This document shows positions 28,529 to 37,577 of a DNA stretch of 64,000 nucleotides, piece by piece. This DNA is from Bradyrhizobium manausense. GTDB lineage: Bacteria > Pseudomonadota > Alphaproteobacteria > Rhizobiales > Xanthobacteraceae. The stretch is from the NCBI RefSeq assembly GCF_018129685.1, contig NZ_JAFCLG010000008.1:248001-312000 (forward strand), read 5' to 3'. The position numbers and the translations under genes were made by a program. Each line of letters begins with the position of its first letter. Within the stretch, counting starts at the first letter, position 1. A model generated the notes under the pieces. It made no database searches. It saw nothing but the letters and a program-made list of their open reading frames with translations, and was not told where the DNA came from.

Positions 28529-29326
28529 ATGGAAGCCGACACCGCCCTTACCCGTTCCATCGCCGTACCCTTCCGCGCCGCGTGGACGGCCGGCTGCTAC
28601 GTCGTGACGCGCGCGGCGCGGCTCGCGCTCGACATTGCGTTGCCGACGCTTTGCGTGTCCTGCCGCGAACCTGTTGATGGCGAGGGCGTGTGCGCGGCGT
28701 GCTGGGCAAAGCTGTCGTTCATCGAAAGGCCCTATTGCCCGCGGCTCGGCATTCCCTTCGTCTACGATCCCGGCCCCGACATGCTGTCGATGGAGGCGAT
28801 CGCGAGCCCGCCGGCCTACATGCGGGCCCGCGCGGCGGTGCGTTACGACGATGTCGCACGCACGCTGGTGCATGCGCTGAAATACCAGGACCGCACGGAT
28901 CTCGCGCCCGCCATGGGCCGCTGGATGGCGCGGGCAGGCGGCGAACTGCTTGATGGCGCCGACATGCTAGTGCCGGTGCCCCTGCACTGGCGCCGGGCCT
29001 GGCGGCGGCGCTACAACCAATCGGGCGCACTGGCGCAGATCATCGCGCGGCAGAGCGGGGTGAAGGTGAAAGCTGAGGTGCTGCGGCGGGTGCGCGCCAC
29101 CGAGCAGCAGATCGGCCTGTCGCGGGCCCAGCGCGCCACCAATGTGCAGGGCGCATTCCAGGTATCCCCCGACCGTCAGGCCGAGGTGCAGGGCCGGCGC
29201 ATCATCCTTGTCGACGATGTCCTGACCTCAGGTGCGACGCTGGATTCCTGCGCGCGCGCTCTGCTGCGCGCCAAGGCGGCCCAGGTCGACGTGCTGGTCT
29301 TTGCCCGGGTTGTCGAAAGCCGGTAA
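28529..29326 (+). CDS. ComF family phosphoribosyltransferase-like protein
   Basis: 265 residues. N-terminal zinc-type cysteines (CVSC and CAAC at about residues 39-62) and a C-terminal phosphoribosyltransferase fold with the PRPP-loop IILVDDVLTSGAT. ComF proteins take part in natural transformation in some bacteria; in alphaproteobacteria the role is open. RRRYNQSGALAQ is another family mark. It begins a rightward run with grxC, the nitrilase and DUF1178 genes. Confidence 0.9.
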   Translation: MEADTALTRSIAVPFRAAWTAGCYVVTRAARLALDIALPTLCVSCREPVDGEGVCAACWAKLSFIERPYCPRLGIPFVYDPGPDMLSMEAIASPPAYMRARAAVRYDDVARTLVHALKYQDRTDLAPAMGRWMARAGGELLDGADMLVPVPLHWRRAWRRRYNQSGALAQIIARQSGVKVKAEVLRRVRATEQQIGLSRAQRATNVQGAFQVSPDRQAEVQGRRIILVDDVLTSGATLDSCARALLRAKAAQVDVLVFARVVESR

Positions 29327-29373
29327 GAGCCCATATAATTCAACAAATTCATGACATGAGAGCGCTGGACGCC

Positions 29374-29649
29374 ATGACCGCTGCCGTCGAGATCTACACC
29401 AGGCCGGGATGCGGCTATTGTTCCGCTGCCAGATCGCTGCTGACCCGCAAGAAGGCGGCCTTCACCGAATTCGACGTCGCCCAGAATCCGGCCTGGCGCG
29501 AGGAGATGTACGACCGGGCCGGAGCTGGCTCGACCTTCCCGCAGATCTGGATCGGCGGCACCCATATCGGCGGATGCGACGACCTCTATGCGCTCGATCG
29601 CGAAGGCAAGCTCGACGGCATGCTCGAAAGCGTCAAGGCGGTCTCATGA
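29374..29649 (+). CDS. grxC: Glutaredoxin 3
   Basis: 91 residues from the ATG at 29374 (an upstream ATG at 29356 would add six residues). Thioredoxin fold with active site CGYC, in place of the usual CPYC, then the cis-Pro TFPQIWIGG and GGCDDLYALD. It reduces glutathione-mixed disulfides. Its stop overlaps the nitrilase-family start (ATGA at 29646-29649), so they are coupled. Confidence 0.95.
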   Translation: MTAAVEIYTRPGCGYCSAARSLLTRKKAAFTEFDVAQNPAWREEMYDRAGAGSTFPQIWIGGTHIGGCDDLYALDREGKLDGMLESVKAVS

Positions 29650-30536
29650 GCCAGACTCAAGCTGAAGACAGGACCTTCACCGCCGCGATGATTCAGATGC
29701 GCACCGGCCTGCTGCCGGAGCCAAGCCTCGCGCAGGCCACGAAACTGATCCGGCAGGCGGCCGCCAACGGCGCCGACTACGTGCAGACGCCCGAAGTCAG
29801 CAACATGATGCAGCTGAACCGCAAGGCGCTGTTCGAGCACCTGCAGAGCGAGGAGGACGACGCCTCGCTGAAGGCCTATCGCGCGCTCGCGGCCGAGCTG
29901 AAGATCCACATCCATGTCGGCTCGCTGGCGCTGCGTTTCTCAGCCGAGAAGGCGGTCAACCGCTCCTTCCTGATCGGGCCCGACGGCAATGTGCTCGCGA
30001 GCTACGACAAGATCCACATGTTCGACATCGAACTGCCGGACGGCGAGAGCTATCGCGAATCCGCCAATTACCAGCCGGGCGAGACCGCCGTGATCTCAGA
30101 CCTTCCCTGGGGCCGCGTCGGCTTGACGATCTGCTACGACGTGCGCTTCCCCGCGCTCTACCGCGCGCTGGCCGAGAGCGGCGCGTATTTCATCACGGTG
30201 CCGTCGGCGTTCACCCGCAAGACCGGCGAGGCGCACTGGCACATCCTGCTGCGCTCGCGCGCAATCGAGACCGGCTGCTTCATCTTCGCAGCGGCACAGG
30301 CAGGCACCCACGAGAACAAGCGCGAGACCTACGGCCACTCGCTGATCATCGATCCCTGGGGCGAGATCCTCGCCGAGGGCGATGTCGAGCCCGGCATCGT
30401 CATGGCCAGGATCGATCCGGCCAAGGTCGAGACCGCGCGCCGCGCGATCCCCTCGCTCCAGCACGGCCGCCGCTTCGGCGTCTCCGATCCCAAGGCGGGG
30501 CCGGACCATCTGCATCTGGTGCGGGGATCGGCATGA
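29646..30536 (+). CDS. Carbon-nitrogen hydrolase family protein (nitrilase superfamily, Nit-like)
   Basis: 296 residues. Catalytic triad Glu50 (TPEVS), Lys122 (YDKIHMFD) and Cys163 (TICYDVRFP) is intact. The sequence resembles the Nit1/NitFhit group that removes the amide from deaminated glutathione, which would fit its coupling to glutaredoxin; that substrate is inference. The open frame extends upstream of 29646, but the ATGA overlap with grxC and the family length favour this start. The stop overlaps DUF1178. Confidence 0.92.
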   Translation: MSQTQAEDRTFTAAMIQMRTGLLPEPSLAQATKLIRQAAANGADYVQTPEVSNMMQLNRKALFEHLQSEEDDASLKAYRALAAELKIHIHVGSLALRFSAEKAVNRSFLIGPDGNVLASYDKIHMFDIELPDGESYRESANYQPGETAVISDLPWGRVGLTICYDVRFPALYRALAESGAYFITVPSAFTRKTGEAHWHILLRSRAIETGCFIFAAAQAGTHENKRETYGHSLIIDPWGEILAEGDVEPGIVMARIDPAKVETARRAIPSLQHGRRFGVSDPKAGPDHLHLVRGSA

Positions 30537-31009
30537 TCCGCTACGCGCTCCATTGCGACCGCGACCATCAGTTCGAGAGCTGGTTCCAGAGTTCCTCGGC
30601 TTATGATTCCCAGGTCAAGCGCAAGCTGGTGACCTGCCCGATCTGCGGCTCGGCCAAGGTCGACAAGGCGATCATGGCGCCGCGCATCGTCGGCAAGAAG
30701 GGGCGCGCAACGCCGCCGGCGGAGCCGGCCACGACCGCCGCGCCCGAGGCCGCACCGTCGGCGTCGACCTCGCTGATGATGGCGCAGGAGCGCGAGCTGC
30801 GTGCCAAGCTGAAGGAGCTGCGCGACCACATCGTCAAGAACGCCGACAATGTCGGCGATCGCTTTGCGAACGAAGCCCGCGCCATGCATTACGGCGACAA
30901 GGAGCATCGCCCGATCTACGGCGAGGCCTCGCCGGACGAAGCAAAGTCGCTGATCGACGAAGGCATCGAGGTCTCGCCGCTGCCGACGCTGCCGGAAGAC
31001 CGGAACTGA
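30533..31009 (+). CDS. DUF1178 family protein
   Basis: 158 residues. Short N-terminal zinc-ribbon-like part (Cys8, His12, then CPIC with Cys35 and Cys38), an Ala/Pro linker, and a helical C-terminal half (ERELRAKLKELRDHI, then ANEARAMHYGD). DUF1178 genes often follow grxC/nitrilase genes in alphaproteobacteria. Four-base overlap with the preceding gene. No function is known. Confidence 0.92.
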   Translation: MIRYALHCDRDHQFESWFQSSSAYDSQVKRKLVTCPICGSAKVDKAIMAPRIVGKKGRATPPAEPATTAAPEAAPSASTSLMMAQERELRAKLKELRDHIVKNADNVGDRFANEARAMHYGDKEHRPIYGEASPDEAKSLIDEGIEVSPLPTLPEDRN

Positions 31010-31022
31010 GGCGCGAAGCGCG

Positions 31023-31922
31023 TCAGAAACCCACGAGCAGAGCGACACCGACCACGATCAGGACGATCCCGATCATCTCGCGCGCGGCAAGGGGCTGCTT
31101 GAACGAGTAGTACGCCACGCCTTGCGCGAACAGCACCTCGATCAAAGCGAGCGTGCGGACGTTGGCGGCGGCGGTCAGCGCGAACGCCAGGAACCAGAAT
31201 TGCGAGGCGAACGCGCCGGTGAAGCCCGCGAGCATCGACGGCCGCCACATTCCGAGAATCCCGCGCAACACGTCTGGCGCGCGCCAGATCAGATAGACCG
31301 TCAGGATCAGCGTCTGGACGAACAGGCCGAGCACCAGCGTGAACGACGCCGCCGTCACGAAGGAGACGCCGGGAACGTTGATGATGGCGCCGCGAAAGCC
31401 GACCGCGGAGAGCGCGAAGGCTGCCGCCGCAACGAGACCGGTGATGGTCGGCTTCAGCTCGGCAAAGCTCTTTTCACCACCGGGACGCAGCGCGGTGATG
31501 ACGACGCCGACAGTGGCGATCACAATCGCCAGCACCTTCAGCCAGGTCAGGTGATCGCCGAGGAAGACGAAGCCGAAGATCGCGGTCTGGATCGCTTCGG
31601 TCTTCAGGTACGCCGTCGTCACCACGAAGGAGCGGTCGTTCATGGCCAGCAGCATCAAGCCGGTCGCGACGATCTGGCTGAGCGCGCCCAGCAGCAGCCA
31701 CGGCCAGAACACGGTCGGCGGCGCGTTGAGATGATCGCCGGTCGCCACCAGCACCACGCCCAGAAACAGCACCGAGAACGGGAAGCCGAACAGGAAGCGG
31801 ATATTGGTCGCGCCCCAGGTCCCCAGCGGCTTCGTCAACGACCGCTGCATCGCATTGCGCGCGACCTGGCCGAGCGCAGCGATGATTGTGAAGGGAATCC
31901 AGAGGCTGGTGACGGTGAACAT
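31023..31922 (-). CDS. DMT-superfamily (EamA-type) membrane transporter
   Basis: 299 residues with about ten hydrophobic helices in two EamA halves. Marks include MQRSLTKPLGTWGATNIRFL near the start, a second-half TLALIEVLFAQG and the final helix MIGIVLIVVGVALLV. It probably exports a small metabolite; the substrate cannot be read. It converges on DUF1178 with a 13-base gap, and no ribosome site is evident before its ATG. Confidence 0.88.
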   Translation of the reverse strand: MFTVTSLWIPFTIIAALGQVARNAMQRSLTKPLGTWGATNIRFLFGFPFSVLFLGVVLVATGDHLNAPPTVFWPWLLLGALSQIVATGLMLLAMNDRSFVVTTAYLKTEAIQTAIFGFVFLGDHLTWLKVLAIVIATVGVVITALRPGGEKSFAELKPTITGLVAAAAFALSAVGFRGAIINVPGVSFVTAASFTLVLGLFVQTLILTVYLIWRAPDVLRGILGMWRPSMLAGFTGAFASQFWFLAFALTAAANVRTLALIEVLFAQGVAYYSFKQPLAAREMIGIVLIVVGVALLVGF

Positions 31923-32028
31923 GGGGGAATGGTGGCGAAGGGCTAGAAACTTCGCCCAACCTGCCGCTAGCGGCTAAGCAGGTCAATCACGCCCACGTCA
32001 TAGGAGCGATGCTCGCGCCAAAACTGCC

Positions 32029-32149
32029 GTCGTCCCGGCGAAGGCCGGACCCATAGCCACAGAATTTGGTTTGGCGAAGACTCGGGGGGACCAGCTTCGC
32101 GCTAAAACTTCTCGCTGGGGGTATGGGTCCTGGCCTTCGCCGGGACGAC
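32029..32149. repeat. Dispersed palindromic repeat, family A
   Basis: GTCGTCCCGGCGAAGGCCGG ... GGCCTTCGCCGGGACGAC with the CCCAT/ATGGG inner arms. It lies between the divergent-tail regions of the DMT permease start and the ubiG stop. The core shares GGCGAAGACT with the core of the 54301 copy. Confidence 0.85.
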
Positions 32150-32189
32150 AGCGGTGTTTGTGGATACAGCGAGGCTTTTCAAACAGCCC

Positions 32190-32963
32190 TCACACCATTG
32201 CTTCCGCCACGACCATGTAGTTTACGTCCATGTCCGACGAGAGCGCCCATTTGTCGGCGAAGGGGCTGTAGACCACGCCGGTCTGCTCGGTGATGACGAG
32301 GCGGTTGTCGAGGAGGTATTTCGTCAGCTCGTCCGGGGTGACGAACTTGTTCCACTCGTGGGTGCCGCGCGGCAGCCAGCGCAGCACGTATTCGGCGCCG
32401 ACGATGGCGAGCGCGAAGCTCTTCCAATTGCGGTTGAGAGTGGAGACCACCATCAGGCCGTTCGGCTTCAGCATCGCGGCGCAGCGCTTCAAAAAGACGC
32501 CGACGTCGGCGACATGCTCGACCACCTCCATCGCCAGCACGATGTCGAAACGCTCGCGCGGGTCGATCTCCTCCACCGTGGTGCAGCGGTAGTCGATCGA
32601 CAGATGACTCTTGTCGGCATGCAGCTTTGCAGCAGCGATGTTGCTGGCCGACGGATCGACACCGATGACCTGCGCTCCCAACCGCGAGAGCGGCTCGCAC
32701 AGCAAGCCGGCGCCACAGCCGATGTCGAGCACGCGCAGGCCGCCGAGGCAGTTGAGGCTGCGCACATTGCGCTCGAACTTGCGGCAGGCGGCGTCGCGGA
32801 TATAGCCGAGCCGCAGCGGATTGATCCGGTGAAGCGGCGCCATCTTGCCCTTGGGGTCCCACCACTCGGCCGAGAGTTTTGAGAATTTCGCGATCTCGGC
32901 GGCGTCGACGGTCGAGCCGGTCGGCAGGGAGGCAGTTGCGGAACTATCTTGCTGCATGCTCAT
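32190..32963 (-). CDS. ubiG: Ubiquinone biosynthesis O-methyltransferase
   Basis: 257 residues. Performs both O-methylations in ubiquinone synthesis. SAM motif VLDIGCGAGLLCEPL near residue 78, IGVDPSASNI, VLAMEVVEHVADV, and the family-specific FVTPDELTKYL and MDVNYMVVA. Length is normal. It begins 14 bases after the PH-domain gene stop, so it shares that transcript. Confidence 0.96.
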   Translation of the reverse strand: MSMQQDSSATASLPTGSTVDAAEIAKFSKLSAEWWDPKGKMAPLHRINPLRLGYIRDAACRKFERNVRSLNCLGGLRVLDIGCGAGLLCEPLSRLGAQVIGVDPSASNIAAAKLHADKSHLSIDYRCTTVEEIDPRERFDIVLAMEVVEHVADVGVFLKRCAAMLKPNGLMVVSTLNRNWKSFALAIVGAEYVLRWLPRGTHEWNKFVTPDELTKYLLDNRLVITEQTGVVYSPFADKWALSSDMDVNYMVVAEAMV

Positions 32964-32977
32964 GGTGACGCGCGGTC

Positions 32978-33445
32978 CTACCGCGTGGTGATCGAACTAC
33001 GGAAGGCGAGTGGCGAGGCGATGGTGCGGATGGTTTCGCGCCCCTCGCCGACGCCGTTGATGGTCACGTCGCCATAATTGAGAATACGTCCAAGGATGCT
33101 CTGCTCGACGTCGACACTCTCGACCTTGTCCAGCGCCATCTCGAAGGTGCGGCGTTTGATGAAGCCGACCTTGTGCACGACGCGCAGATTGGTGACGTCG
33201 GTCTCGGTGGTAAGGCGGTGGAACCAGCCCCGTACCGTCCAGTACACGGCCGCCAGGGCCACTAGGCCGGAACCGACGAGACAGAGCAGGACGAGCCCTT
33301 CGACAATGGTTTGTCGAGACAGCACGAACAGGATTAGGGCCACAATCCAGGCCAGAATGGCCGGGACATAGAAGATCCAGTGCGCATTGGTCGAATACAG
33401 CACCCGCTCGCCCGGTTGCAGGATTTCGTCGATGTAACGCGCCAT
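32978..33445 (-). CDS. PH-domain (bPH2/DUF304) membrane protein
   Basis: 155 residues from the ATG at 33445. Two hydrophobic helices (about 24-42 and 48-68) then a bacterial PH-like domain (TETDVTNLRVVHKVGF, LDKVESVDVEQSILGRILNYGDVTINGVG), as in the YdbS/YdbT-like membrane proteins. The longer upstream frame is not supported by the family start. Upstream of ubiG and divergent from lysC across 175 bases. Function unknown. Confidence 0.88.
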   Translation of the reverse strand: MARYIDEILQPGERVLYSTNAHWIFYVPAILAWIVALILFVLSRQTIVEGLVLLCLVGSGLVALAAVYWTVRGWFHRLTTETDVTNLRVVHKVGFIKRRTFEMALDKVESVDVEQSILGRILNYGDVTINGVGEGRETIRTIASPLAFRSSITTR

Positions 33446-33620
33446 AACCGTTGATAACCCATGACCCGGATTGGGCCCCCAAGAACGACCAAGGGAACCC
33501 GTTTGAGGAACCCGCTTGCCCCCGGCCCCGCCCCTATGTATACGCGCGGTCGGTATCCCCAGGGCATCCGTCCGGCGCGGGTCACCATACTGATCCTCAA
33601 GAGGGAATGCACGCGTCGTC

Positions 33621-34877
33621 ATGAGCCGTCTCGTGATGAAATTCGGCGGCACGTCCGTCGCAAACATCGAACGTATCCGTAACGTCGCACGCCATGTGAA
33701 ACGTGAGGTCGACGCTGGTCACGAAGTGGCCGTGGTCGTCTCGGCGATGTCGGGCAAGACCAACGAGCTGGTGGCCTGGTGCACCGAGGCCTCGCCGATG
33801 CACGACGCGCGCGAATACGACGCCGTCGTCGCCTCCGGCGAACAGGTGACCTCGGGCCTGCTGGCCATCGTGTTGCAAAGCATGGGCATCCAGGCCCGCT
33901 CCTGGCAGGGCTGGCAGATCCCGATCAAGACCAGCGATGCCCATGCCTCGGCCCGGATCGAGGACATCGACGGCAGCGAGATCATCTCCCGGTTCAAGGA
34001 TCGCAAGGAGGTCGCTGTCATCGCCGGCTTCCAGGGCATCGATCCCAAGACGGGCCGCATCACCACGCTCGGCCGCGGCGGCTCCGACACCTCGGCCGTC
34101 GCCGTCGCCGCCGCGGTCAAGGCTGACCGCTGCGACATCTATACCGATGTTGACGGCGTCTACACCACCGACCCGCGAATCGTGCCGAAGGCCAAGCGGC
34201 TCGACAAGATCGCGTTCGAGGACATGCTGGAACTGGCTTCCCAGGGCGCCAAGGTGCTCCAGGTGCGCTCTGTGGAACTCGGCATGGTCCACAACATGCC
34301 GATCTTCGTCCGATCGAGCTTCGACAAGCCCGAGGATATCGACCCGCACGCCAACCAGCCGCCCGGCACGCTGATCTGCGGCGAGGAGGAGATCATGGAA
34401 AATCACGTCGTCACCGGCATTGCCTTTTCGAAGGACGAGGCCCAGATCTCGGTGCGCCAGATCGAGGACAAGCCGGGCGTCGCCGCGTCGATCTTCGGCC
34501 CGCTCGCGGATGCCAATATCAACGTCGATATGATCGTCCAGAACGTGTCTGAAGACGGCAAGACCACCGACCTCACCTTCACGGTGCCCGCCGCCGACTA
34601 CGTCAGGGCCAAGGACACGATTACCGCCGCCAAGGCCAAGATCGGCTATGCCAGGCTTGATACCGCGACCGACGTCGCCAAGATCTCGGTGATCGGCAGC
34701 GGCATGCGCAGCCATGCCGGCGTCGCCGCGCAGGCGTTTTCGGCCCTCGCCGGACGGAATATCAACATCCGGGCCATTACAACCTCCGAGATCAAGTTCT
34801 CGGTTTTGATCGACACCGCCTATACCGAGCTTGCAGTGCGCACGTTGCACACGCTTTACGGCCTCGATCAGACCTAA
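33621..34877 (+). CDS. lysC: Aspartate kinase
   Basis: 418 residues. First step of Lys/Thr/Met synthesis. Kinase domain opens with KFGGTSVA (7-14) and has GRGGSDTSAVA and TDVDGVYTTDPR; two ACT domains (about 265-410, ISVRQIEDKPGVAASIF and ISVIGSGMRSHAGVA) give feedback control. The weak Shine-Dalgarno-like GAGGGA is about 15 bases upstream. A structured 374-base gap follows. Confidence 0.97.
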   Translation: MSRLVMKFGGTSVANIERIRNVARHVKREVDAGHEVAVVVSAMSGKTNELVAWCTEASPMHDAREYDAVVASGEQVTSGLLAIVLQSMGIQARSWQGWQIPIKTSDAHASARIEDIDGSEIISRFKDRKEVAVIAGFQGIDPKTGRITTLGRGGSDTSAVAVAAAVKADRCDIYTDVDGVYTTDPRIVPKAKRLDKIAFEDMLELASQGAKVLQVRSVELGMVHNMPIFVRSSFDKPEDIDPHANQPPGTLICGEEEIMENHVVTGIAFSKDEAQISVRQIEDKPGVAASIFGPLADANINVDMIVQNVSEDGKTTDLTFTVPAADYVRAKDTITAAKAKIGYARLDTATDVAKISVIGSGMRSHAGVAAQAFSALAGRNINIRAITTSEIKFSVLIDTAYTELAVRTLHTLYGLDQT

Positions 34878-34911
34878 GGCGTGACAATCGTCGCGCTTCA
34901 GGTTGCTGTTT

Positions 34912-34960
34912 AAGCATGGCCTTTCCGGAAAACCGCTTCGCTCTTTTCCGGATCATGCTT
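34912..34960. repeat. Dispersed palindromic repeat, family F
   Basis: AAGCATG ... TTTCCGGAAAA, centre CCGCTTCGC, TTTTCCGGATCATGCTT. I recognise it as the GCATGATCCGGAAAAG-type element widespread in Bradyrhizobium and Rhodopseudomonas intergenic DNA. Confidence 0.7.
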
Positions 34961-34991
34961 GGATTAATTTTCTCTTAGCGGTCGCAGCAAT

Positions 34992-35015
34992 CGCGAAGGT
35001 GTACACACCTTCGCG
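34992..35015. terminator. Strong hairpin downstream of lysC
   Basis: CGCGAAGGTGT, two-base turn, ACACCTTCGCG followed by TTT. The near-perfect stem could end lysC transcription, although the U-run is only three bases. Confidence 0.5.
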
Positions 35016-35251
35016 TTTGGCAGGCGTTTTGCTTGGCAAAACAAGCCTCAATTCGCTATACGGCGAACAGGGTGGGCTGCCGCAGACTGTGTCCCAGTTC
35101 AGGCGCCGCTGATTCGGTGCAAGCGCGAAATCTCATGTAGATTTGGGCTTGCACCTGCGCCGGACGAACAAAATTGATTGTTTTTCTGGAATTTTGGGCC
35201 AGCCGCCGGCCAACATCGCCGGGCCGGGCAGACGGAGGAGATTGACGGTTC

Positions 35252-37519
35252 ATGCGGAGCGCGTCGGGAGGTCCCCGCGTCTTGTTGAGACGGCTCCGCG
35301 AAACTATGGCGGAGCAGGTCTCGGCCCAGGAGCGGCTGGACAAGATCGTGGTGCTGATCGCCGCCAACATGGTGGCCGAGGTGTGCTCGGTCTATGTGCT
35401 GCGCATCGACAACACCCTCGAGCTCTACGCCACCGAAGGCCTCAACCGCGAGGCCGTGCACCACACCGTGCTGAGCGCCCATGAGGGCCTGGTCGGCCTC
35501 GTCGCCAGCGAGGCGACGCCGCTCAATTTGAACGACGCCCAGAGCCACCCGGCCTTCTCGTTCCGCCCGGAAACGGGTGAAGAGATCTACCACTCCTTCC
35601 TCGGCGTGCCGATCCTGCGCGCCGGCAACACGCTGGGCGTGCTGGTGGTGCAGAACCGCGCCAAGCGCACCTATGTCGAGGAAGAGCTCGAGGCGCTGCA
35701 GACCACCGCCATGGTGCTGGCGGAGCTGATCGCCTCCGGCGAATTGTCCGCGCTGGCCCAGCCCGGCCTCGAGCCCGCTGCGCGCCATTCCACGCAGAAG
35801 GCCGGCGCGATCCTCTCCGAAGGCATCGCGCTCGGCCATGTGGTGCTGCACGAGCCGCGCGTCGTCATCAAGGACTACATCGCCGAGGACCTGCCGAAGG
35901 AAATCAAGCGGCTCGACACCGCGCTCGCCAAATTGCGCTCAGATCTCGACCGCATGCTGGAGCGCGGCGATGTCGCCGAGGGCGGCGAGCATCGCGACGT
36001 GCTCGAAGCCTACCGCATGTTCGCCAACGACCAGGGCTGGTCGCACAAGCTGCATGAGGCGGTCGCCACCGGCCTCACGGCGGAGGCCGCGGTCGAACGC
36101 GTGCAGTCCGACACCCGCGCCCGCATGCTGCGCGTGACCGACCCTTACTTGCGCGACCGGCTGCATGATCTCGAGGATCTCGGTTATCGGCTGATGCGGC
36201 AAGTGGTCGGCCAGGACCACGCGCCCTCGCGCGAGCAGATGCCCGACAACGCCATCGTCATCGCGCGCGCGATGGGACCGGCGGCGCTGCTCGACTATGA
36301 CCGCAAGCGCCTGCGCGGCATCGTGCTGGAGGAAGGCACCGCCAACTCCCACGTCTCGATCGTGGCGCGCGCGCTCGGTATTCCCGCCGTCGGCGAGGTG
36401 CCGAACGCAACCGGAATTGCCGACCCCGGCGACGCCATCATCGTCGACGGCACGTCGGGCGCAATCTATGTGCGCCCCTCGCAGGAAATCGAGGCGGCCT
36501 ATGCCGAGCGCGTGCGCTTCCGCGCCCGCCGTCAGGCGCAGTATCTGGCGCTGCGCGACCGACCCTGCGTCACCAAGGACGGTGAGAAGGTCGAGCTGCT
36601 TATCAATGCCGGCCTCGCCATCGACCTGCCGCATATCGACGACACCGGCAGCGCCGGCATCGGCCTGTTCCGTACCGAGCTGCAATTCATGGTCGGCCAG
36701 AGCCTGCCGCGCACCAGCGACCAGCTCGCGCTCTACCGCGCTGTGCTGGATGCCGCAGGCAGCAAGCCCGTCACCTTCCGTACCCTCGACATCGGCGGCG
36801 ACAAGGCGCTGCCCTATATGGAGACAGTGATCGAGGAGAATCCCGCGCTCGGCTGGCGCGCGATCCGGCTCGGGCTCGACCGTCCCGGCCTGTTGCGCGG
36901 CCAGATCCGCGCGCTGCTCCGCGCCGGCGGTGGCCGCGCGCTGCGCATCATGTTTCCGATGATCTCGGAGGTCGCCGAGTTCGATGCTGCGAAGTCGCTG
37001 GTCGAGCGCGAGCTGACCTATTTGCGCCAGCACGGCCACACGCTGCCGGAGCGCATCGACATCGGCACCATGGTCGAAGTGCCAGCGCTGCTCTATCAGA
37101 TGGACGAGCTGTTGAAGAAGGTCGACTTCATCTCGGTCGGCTCCAACGATCTGTTCCAGTTCCTGTTCGCGGTCGACCGCGGCAATGCCAAGGTCTCCGA
37201 GCGCTTCGACACCATGTCGACGCCGATCCTCCGCGCACTGCGGGATATCGCGCAAAAATCGCTGGCCGCGAAGAAGTCGCTATCCCTGTGCGGCGAGATG
37301 GCCTCGAAGCCGATCGGCGCGCTGGCGCTGCTCGCCATGGGCTACCGCTCGCTGTCGCTGTCGGCGACCGCGCTCGGCCCGGTCAAGGCGATGGTGATCG
37401 ACCTAGACGTCAAGAAGGCCGCAGCGATGCTCGGGCCTCTGCTGGACGCACCCGCGGGCAGCGTCTCGATCCGGCAGAAACTGACGGAATTTGCCGAGGC
37501 CGAAGGCCTGGCGTTGTAG
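35252..37519 (+). CDS. ptsP: Phosphoenolpyruvate-protein phosphotransferase PtsP (EI-Ntr)
   Basis: 755 residues. First enzyme of the nitrogen-related phosphotransferase system: takes phosphate from PEP and passes it to NPr. GAF domain (about 20-165), then the PEP-utilising N-terminal domain, the swivelling domain with phospho-His367 in GTANSHVSIVARALG, and the PEP-binding TIM barrel (GLFRTELQF, RTLDIGGDKALPY, SVGSNDLFQF, SLCGEMASKP). The GAF domain distinguishes it from sugar EI. In Rhizobiales lysC-ptsP adjacency is common; the two have separate regulatory space here. Confidence 0.96.
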   Translation: MRSASGGPRVLLRRLRETMAEQVSAQERLDKIVVLIAANMVAEVCSVYVLRIDNTLELYATEGLNREAVHHTVLSAHEGLVGLVASEATPLNLNDAQSHPAFSFRPETGEEIYHSFLGVPILRAGNTLGVLVVQNRAKRTYVEEELEALQTTAMVLAELIASGELSALAQPGLEPAARHSTQKAGAILSEGIALGHVVLHEPRVVIKDYIAEDLPKEIKRLDTALAKLRSDLDRMLERGDVAEGGEHRDVLEAYRMFANDQGWSHKLHEAVATGLTAEAAVERVQSDTRARMLRVTDPYLRDRLHDLEDLGYRLMRQVVGQDHAPSREQMPDNAIVIARAMGPAALLDYDRKRLRGIVLEEGTANSHVSIVARALGIPAVGEVPNATGIADPGDAIIVDGTSGAIYVRPSQEIEAAYAERVRFRARRQAQYLALRDRPCVTKDGEKVELLINAGLAIDLPHIDDTGSAGIGLFRTELQFMVGQSLPRTSDQLALYRAVLDAAGSKPVTFRTLDIGGDKALPYMETVIEENPALGWRAIRLGLDRPGLLRGQIRALLRAGGGRALRIMFPMISEVAEFDAAKSLVERELTYLRQHGHTLPERIDIGTMVEVPALLYQMDELLKKVDFISVGSNDLFQFLFAVDRGNAKVSERFDTMSTPILRALRDIAQKSLAAKKSLSLCGEMASKPIGALALLAMGYRSLSLSATALGPVKAMVIDLDVKKAAAMLGPLLDAPAGSVSIRQKLTEFAEAEGLAL

Positions 37520-37577
37520 CGGGCCTGTCGCCCCTCTCCGCCGCCTTCGCTTCCCTGCGCCATTTGAGACTGAACCC

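Larger units (their letters stand above)
34878..35251. other. 374-base gene-free stretch between lysC and ptsP with three hairpins
   Basis: Holds a dispersed repeat (34912-34960), a hairpin with an 11-pair stem (34992-35015, CGCGAAGGTGT/ACACCTTCGCG) and a smaller one (35026-35042, GTTTTGC/GCAAAAC). The last 130 bases, with T-rich patches near 35170-35190, should contain the ptsP promoter. No gene is supported. Confidence 0.6.

Noticed and set aside
34914..35112. A 69-codon open frame starting near 34903
   Set aside because: It runs through a dispersed repeat and two hairpins and has no coding-like third positions.
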